A DNA stretch of 8,601 bases from JAVVHH01 sp032249615 (GTDB lineage: Bacteria > Pseudomonadota > Alphaproteobacteria > Acetobacterales > Acetobacteraceae): the NCBI GenBank assembly GCA_032249615.1, contig JAVVHH010000152.1:1-8601 (forward strand). Direction: 5' to 3'. The translations under genes were made by a program, and so were the position numbers. A model generated the notes under the pieces. That model did no database searches. It was not told the DNA's origin and saw nothing but the letters and a program-made list of their open reading frames with translations. Below, in pieces: positions 5,840 through 8,601 of this stretch. The stretch's first letter is position 1. The number at the start of each line of letters is the position of its first letter.

Positions 5840-7639
5840 CTAGCGACGGTATGGTGCCCGCGCCGGAGGCGGGCGGCTGGCCCGGTGTATCTTGGCGGGG
5901 CCGTCACGCCATGCGATCAGATCCGCCTGGATCTGCAGCGCCAGATAGCGCGACCAGATCCGGCACTGAGCCAGGCTTCCCGCGGTGAACCATAGGCCCG
6001 GTTGCGCCGTGCGCCGCCACATGTTGCGCAGTTCTCCGCCCGCGTCGACCCCCCACACGGGGCCCACGCGGTCGGCGATCCCGTCGCCCAGCGCCGCCCG
6101 CACCACCGCCTGCTGGCTCTCGTATCCCGTCGCCAGCACCACCAGGTCCGCCTCGACCAGCCGTCCATCCGCAAGCCGCGCCCCCTCCGGCACGAACCAC
6201 TCGATGTCACCGAAATGCAGCAGGTCGATCTCCCCCGATACAATCAGGTCCGAGCAGCCGACGTTGAAGTAATAGCCGCCGCCCCGCCGCAGGTACATCA
6301 TCTGGAACCCGGTCTCGTCCTCGCCGAATGTGAGACGGAACCCGCGCGCCGCGAGCCCCTCGAGCAACGCCCGGTCTGCAGCCTTCGAAAGCGCGGTCGA
6401 GAGCTGATAGGCCCGCACCAGCGCCGGGTAGGGGGTCGCCAGCGCGAGCAGGTCGCAGTCTTCGATGGGCGGGCCCTCGCCGTAGATCGCATACACGCGC
6501 TGCGCCTCCCGCAGGCTGACGACATAGGTCGGGCTCCGCTGCACCATCGTCACCGCCGCCCCGCTCGCGTGCAGGTCCTGCGCCACGTCGTGCGCGCTGT
6601 TGCCGGTGCCGATCACGAGAGCATGCTTGCCGCGCCAGGCGCTGCCCTCCGTGTAGGCGCCCGAGTGCATCACCGTGCCCGCGAACGTGTCGAGCCCTGG
6701 CAGATTGGGCATCACGGGAATTCCACTGACGCCAGTCGCGAAGACCACATGCTTAGGCCGCATGACCCGGCTTTCGCCCTGGCGCCGCAGCGCGAGCGTC
6801 CAATCCGTCCCATCATGCGATCCGCCCTCGAGCGTCGTCTCGGTCCAGACGTTCAGCTCCATGCTCTCCGCATAGGCCTCGAACCAGTGCGCGAGCTTGT
6901 CCTTCGGGATGAACGTCGGCCAGTTCGGCGGGAACGGCATCAGCGGCAGATGATTGACGTGCACCTCGTTGTGCAGCGTCAGCGCGTGATACCGCTTGCG
7001 CCAGTTGTCCCCCACCCGCGCATGCCGGTCGATCACCAGCGTGTCGATCCCGAGCGCCCCGAGCCGCGCCGCGATCGAGAGGCCCGCCTGGCCGGCGCCG
7101 ATGACGACGACCTCGGGGTCGCGGTCGCGATACTCGGTGGAGCGGCGGCGCCGGTCGAGCCAGTTCTCGCCGCCGAAGCTGCGCGCGAAGTCCGGCCCGG
7201 CCGGGTCGGCCGGCGCATGCAGCGCCTCGAGCGTGGTCAGCACCGTCCAGCCCAGCAGGCCGCCCGCCCCGCTTCCCGCCTCGCCCTCGATCAGCCGCGC
7301 CACCGCGTCGCCCACCCCCGCCCGCGTCTCGAATGCCAGCAGCGCCTCGACGACCGGCACGCCGGCCCGCTCCACTCGTCGCGGCGTTGTCCGACCTTCC
7401 GCGAGCCGCACCCCGCGCAGGCCGGCCGCGAGCAACCGCTCGGCCAGGAATGCCTCGATCGCGTCGTGCCCGGAGATGGTGCGGATCTGCCAATCCAGAG
7501 CCAGCACGTCCCGCCAATGGCACTCGGGCGCGAGCAACCGCGCCATCGCGCCCGCGTCGCCCGACCCGGCTGCCGCCCCGAACGCAGTCACCCACGCTTC
7601 GGCGCGGATCGCCGTGTCGTCCGTCCGCATACCGTCCAT
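5840..7639 (-). CDS. Flavin-dependent monooxygenase (FMO/YUCCA-like) with N-terminal NTF2/SnoaL-like domain
   Basis: The 599-residue product has two parts. Residues about 8-145 look like an NTF2/SnoaL-like domain (DDTAIRAEAW start, HWRDVLALDW, ISGHDAIEAFL). From about residue 175 it is a group B flavoprotein monooxygenase. It shows FAD-binding GAGQAG (181-186), an FMO-type FxGxxxHxxxY motif (Phe319, Gly321, His325, Tyr329), NADPH-binding GTGNSAHD (344-351) and ATGYES (503-508). Such enzymes use NADPH and oxygen to hydroxylate small molecules or oxidise N or S atoms; the substrate is unknown. The NTF2-like front domain is seen in some bacterial and fungal homologues, possibly for substrate binding or dimer contacts. 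ATG 7639 was chosen over GTG 7651 because GGAGG (7645-7649) lies 5 bp before it and would otherwise be inside the coding region. The protein is intact, with a basic Pro-rich tail of about 15 residues. It is convergent with the reductase; the insertion sequence begins 122 bp upstream of the ATG. Confidence 0.9.
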   Translation of the reverse strand: MDGMRTDDTAIRAEAWVTAFGAAAGSGDAGAMARLLAPECHWRDVLALDWQIRTISGHDAIEAFLAERLLAAGLRGVRLAEGRTTPRRVERAGVPVVEALLAFETRAGVGDAVARLIEGEAGSGAGGLLGWTVLTTLEALHAPADPAGPDFARSFGGENWLDRRRRSTEYRDRDPEVVVIGAGQAGLSIAARLGALGIDTLVIDRHARVGDNWRKRYHALTLHNEVHVNHLPLMPFPPNWPTFIPKDKLAHWFEAYAESMELNVWTETTLEGGSHDGTDWTLALRRQGESRVMRPKHVVFATGVSGIPVMPNLPGLDTFAGTVMHSGAYTEGSAWRGKHALVIGTGNSAHDVAQDLHASGAAVTMVQRSPTYVVSLREAQRVYAIYGEGPPIEDCDLLALATPYPALVRAYQLSTALSKAADRALLEGLAARGFRLTFGEDETGFQMMYLRRGGGYYFNVGCSDLIVSGEIDLLHFGDIEWFVPEGARLADGRLVEADLVVLATGYESQQAVVRAALGDGIADRVGPVWGVDAGGELRNMWRRTAQPGLWFTAGSLAQCRIWSRYLALQIQADLIAWRDGPAKIHRASRPPPARAPYRR

Positions 7640-7644
7640 CACTG

Positions 7645-7649
7645 CCTCC
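7645..7649 (-). promoter_or_regulatory. Ribosome binding site deciding the monooxygenase start
   Basis: On the minus strand GGAGG precedes ATG 7639 by 5 bp (CAGTG). This near-perfect site favours the ATG over the in-frame GTG at 7651, which has no Shine-Dalgarno match upstream. Confidence 0.8.
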
Positions 7650-7655
7650 ACTCTC

Positions 7656-7678
7656 GTGTGTGCCGATCATGCGCACAC
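7656..7678. promoter_or_regulatory. Imperfect dyad upstream of the monooxygenase gene
   Basis: GTGTGTGC-N7-GCGCACAC has arms pairing at seven of eight positions and ends 6 bp upstream of the monooxygenase ribosome binding site. It could be an operator over the start of the transcript or a hairpin in the leader. No regulator gene is next to it, and the match to any known family is not recognised. Confidence 0.35.
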
Positions 7679-7761
7679 CGCGAGCCTGCGTCAGCAAGTT
7701 GCCGCGGTGCGGGCACCGTGGTGGTGGGCAGGTCGCGACACTCCGACTCAGCGAAGGACTA

Positions 7762-7781
7762 GAGCGTGTACCCATTACGGG
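7762..7781 (+). repeat. Putative left terminal inverted repeat of the insertion sequence
   Basis: GAGCGTGTACCCATTACGGG is proposed as the outer end, flanked by TA at 7760-7761 as the target duplication. It cannot be confirmed because the right end is outside the window. The last visible bases (CCCTA) would fit the inner part of the complementary right repeat if TGGGTACACGCTC follows within a few bases. Confidence 0.45.
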
Positions 7782-7832
7782 CTAGCGGCTCGGTGAGTGT
7801 CTGTGATTCAAGCTCCTCGAAGGGAGCTCATC

Positions 7833-8601
7833 ATGGGTGGACGTTACGACCTGACCAACTTCGAGTGGAGCGTGATCGCGCCGTTGCTGCCGCAGAAGTC
7901 GCGCGGGGTGGCGCGTGTCGACGACCGGCGCGTGCTGAGCGCGATCCTGTGGGTGCTTCGGTCTGGCTCCCCATGGCGAGACTTGCCGGAGCGGTATGGC
8001 CCCTACACGACCGCCTACAACCGGTTTGTGCGATGGCGGCGAGCCGGTATCTGGGACGCGATCATGGATGCGATCACCAAGGCCTACGACGGGCATATCC
8101 AAATGATCGACAGCTCCTCGGTCCGGGTGCACCAGCACGCCGCCGGGGCAAAAAAGGGGGTCCAGATCGTTGCATGGGCCGTTCACGCGGAGGACTGACG
8201 ACGAAGGTCCACGCGCTGGTGGATGCGCGCGGGCTGCCGATCCGAATGGTCTTGACGGCTGGCCAGGTGCACGACAGCCAGGCCGTCCCGGCGCTGCTGG
8301 AGGGCTTGACCGCCAACAGCGTGCTGATCGCCGACAAGGGATACGATGCCGACTGGATCAGGACCATGATCGAGGAGCGCGATGCGGCCCCCAACATCCC
8401 AGTCAAATCCAACCGCAAGCAGCGGTTCTGCTTCAGTCGCAGTCTCTACCGCGAGCGAAACCGCATCGAAAGGTTCTTCTGCCACATGAAGCAGTTCCGC
8501 CGTGTCGCGACACGCTACGAGAAGCTCGCCGCCAACTACCTCGCAATGCTGAAGCTTGCCGCCATCCGGCTATGGCTGAGAGCTTATGAGTCCACGCCCT
8601 A
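7833..8601 (+). CDS. IS5-family DDE transposase, OrfAB joined by -1 frameshift (stop codon cut by window edge)
   Basis: OrfA runs from ATG 7833 to TGA 8198 (121 residues). A -1 shift at 8150-8156 joins it to the second frame, which has no stop until TA at 8600-8601, giving a 256-residue transposase. OrfA begins MGGRYDLTNFEWSVI and carries the IS5 N-terminal domain and the first catalytic residue, Asp93 (MIDSSSVRVH). The second frame holds Asp168 (IADKGYDAD) and Glu213. The IS4/IS5 signature Y-x2-R-x3-E-x6-K is exact (Tyr206, Arg209, Glu213, Lys220), so the DDE triad is complete. AGGGAG (7821-7826) lies 6 bp before the ATG, which is why the longer frame from 7797 is not used. The protein cuts and joins DNA at the element ends. 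OrfA alone may act as a regulator, as in related elements (inference). Confidence 0.9.
8150..8156 (+). other. Programmed -1 ribosomal frameshift site (A-AAA-AAG)
   Basis: The heptamer A-AAA-AAG is in the exact OrfA phase for -1 slippage (codons GCA, AAA, AAG). After slipping, translation continues Gly-Gly-Pro-Asp-Arg-Cys-Met-Gly-Arg, the conserved sequence of this transposase group. The same heptamer is used in dnaX and several insertion sequences. No clear stimulatory stem-loop was identified downstream by eye. Confidence 0.85.

Larger units (their letters stand above)
7762..8601 (+). mobile_element. IS5-family insertion sequence, IS427 group (right end beyond the window)
   Basis: The element carries a two-frame IS5-type transposase. 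The left end is placed at 7762, where GAGCGTGTACCC follows TA in a CTAG sequence (7759-7762). Insertion at TA within CTAG is typical of the IS427 group. The 71-bp leader 7762-7832 has no gene. The window stops inside the transposase stop codon, so the right inverted repeat and the second target copy are not visible. The transposase reads intact, so the copy may be active. The exact left boundary is inferred from the target preference and the likely repeat only. Confidence 0.75.

Noticed and set aside
6002..7762. A 586-residue plus-strand open frame opposite the monooxygenase gene
   Set aside because: It is rich in Arg, His, Pro and Ala with no recognisable motif, and lies antisense to a gene with complete FAD, NADPH and FMO motifs. 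Long antisense frames are expected in GC-rich coding DNA.
7797..7832. Upstream start of the transposase frame at 7797
   Set aside because: It has no ribosome binding site, whereas ATG 7833 has AGGGAG at 6 bp and begins the conserved N-terminus of this family.
8170..8589. The 0-frame stop at 8196-8198 taken as a transposase pseudogene, and the 139-residue plus frame at 8170-8589 as a gene
   Set aside because: The A-AAA-AAG heptamer in correct phase and an open second frame with full catalytic signature show a programmed frameshift. The 8170 frame is a shadow of the real second frame.

Overview
The window is a GC-rich stretch of bacterial chromosome. An alphaproteobacterium is the most likely source, perhaps an acetic-acid or methylotroph relative (Acetobacteraceae or Methylobacteriaceae). 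This is an inference from the GC-rich codon use, a rickettsial-type surface-antigen lipoprotein, and a two-frame IS5-family (IS427-group) element of a kind common in those groups. There are seven genes plus one insertion sequence. No rRNA, tRNA, CRISPR array or phage gene was found.

Left part (1-3041), envelope-associated genes. An open-ended minus-strand gene (1-343) encodes a secreted protein of glycine, asparagine and alanine with internal 5-residue repeats. Divergent from it is a small lipoprotein (498-893) resembling the C-terminal domain of 17 kDa surface antigens. Only 3 bp away, and convergent, is a large minus-strand gene (897-3041) for an ExeA/GspA-type AAA+ ATPase. It has one membrane segment, a long Pro/Ala-rich tail made of 30-residue repeats in a 60-residue higher-order pattern, and a helical C-terminal domain. 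These genes are the least ordinary part of the window.

Middle part (3213-7639), small-molecule metabolism. It holds an Asp/Glu-racemase family enzyme (3213-3914), a LysR regulator (3952-4854) divergent from a YdbC/PdxI-like aldo-keto reductase (4947-5834), and a flavin-dependent monooxygenase with an N-terminal NTF2/SnoaL-like domain (5840-7639, minus strand). The LysR/reductase pair shares a 92-bp intergenic region with a 19-bp dyad, the pattern expected of a LysR regulator acting on its divergent neighbour. The genes converge pairwise with gaps of 3, 37 and 5 bp.

Right part (7762-8601), an IS5-family insertion sequence cut by the window edge inside its stop codon. Its transposase is split over two frames joined by a canonical A-AAA-AAG slippery heptamer. 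With a -1 frameshift it gives an intact 256-residue DDE transposase.

Three starts were placed on ribosome binding sites rather than on the longest open frame: the racemase at GTG 3213, the reductase at ATG 4947 and the monooxygenase at ATG 7639. No complete new multi-gene system is evident. The best candidates for something undescribed are the repeat-bearing ATPase and the glycine-rich secreted protein.
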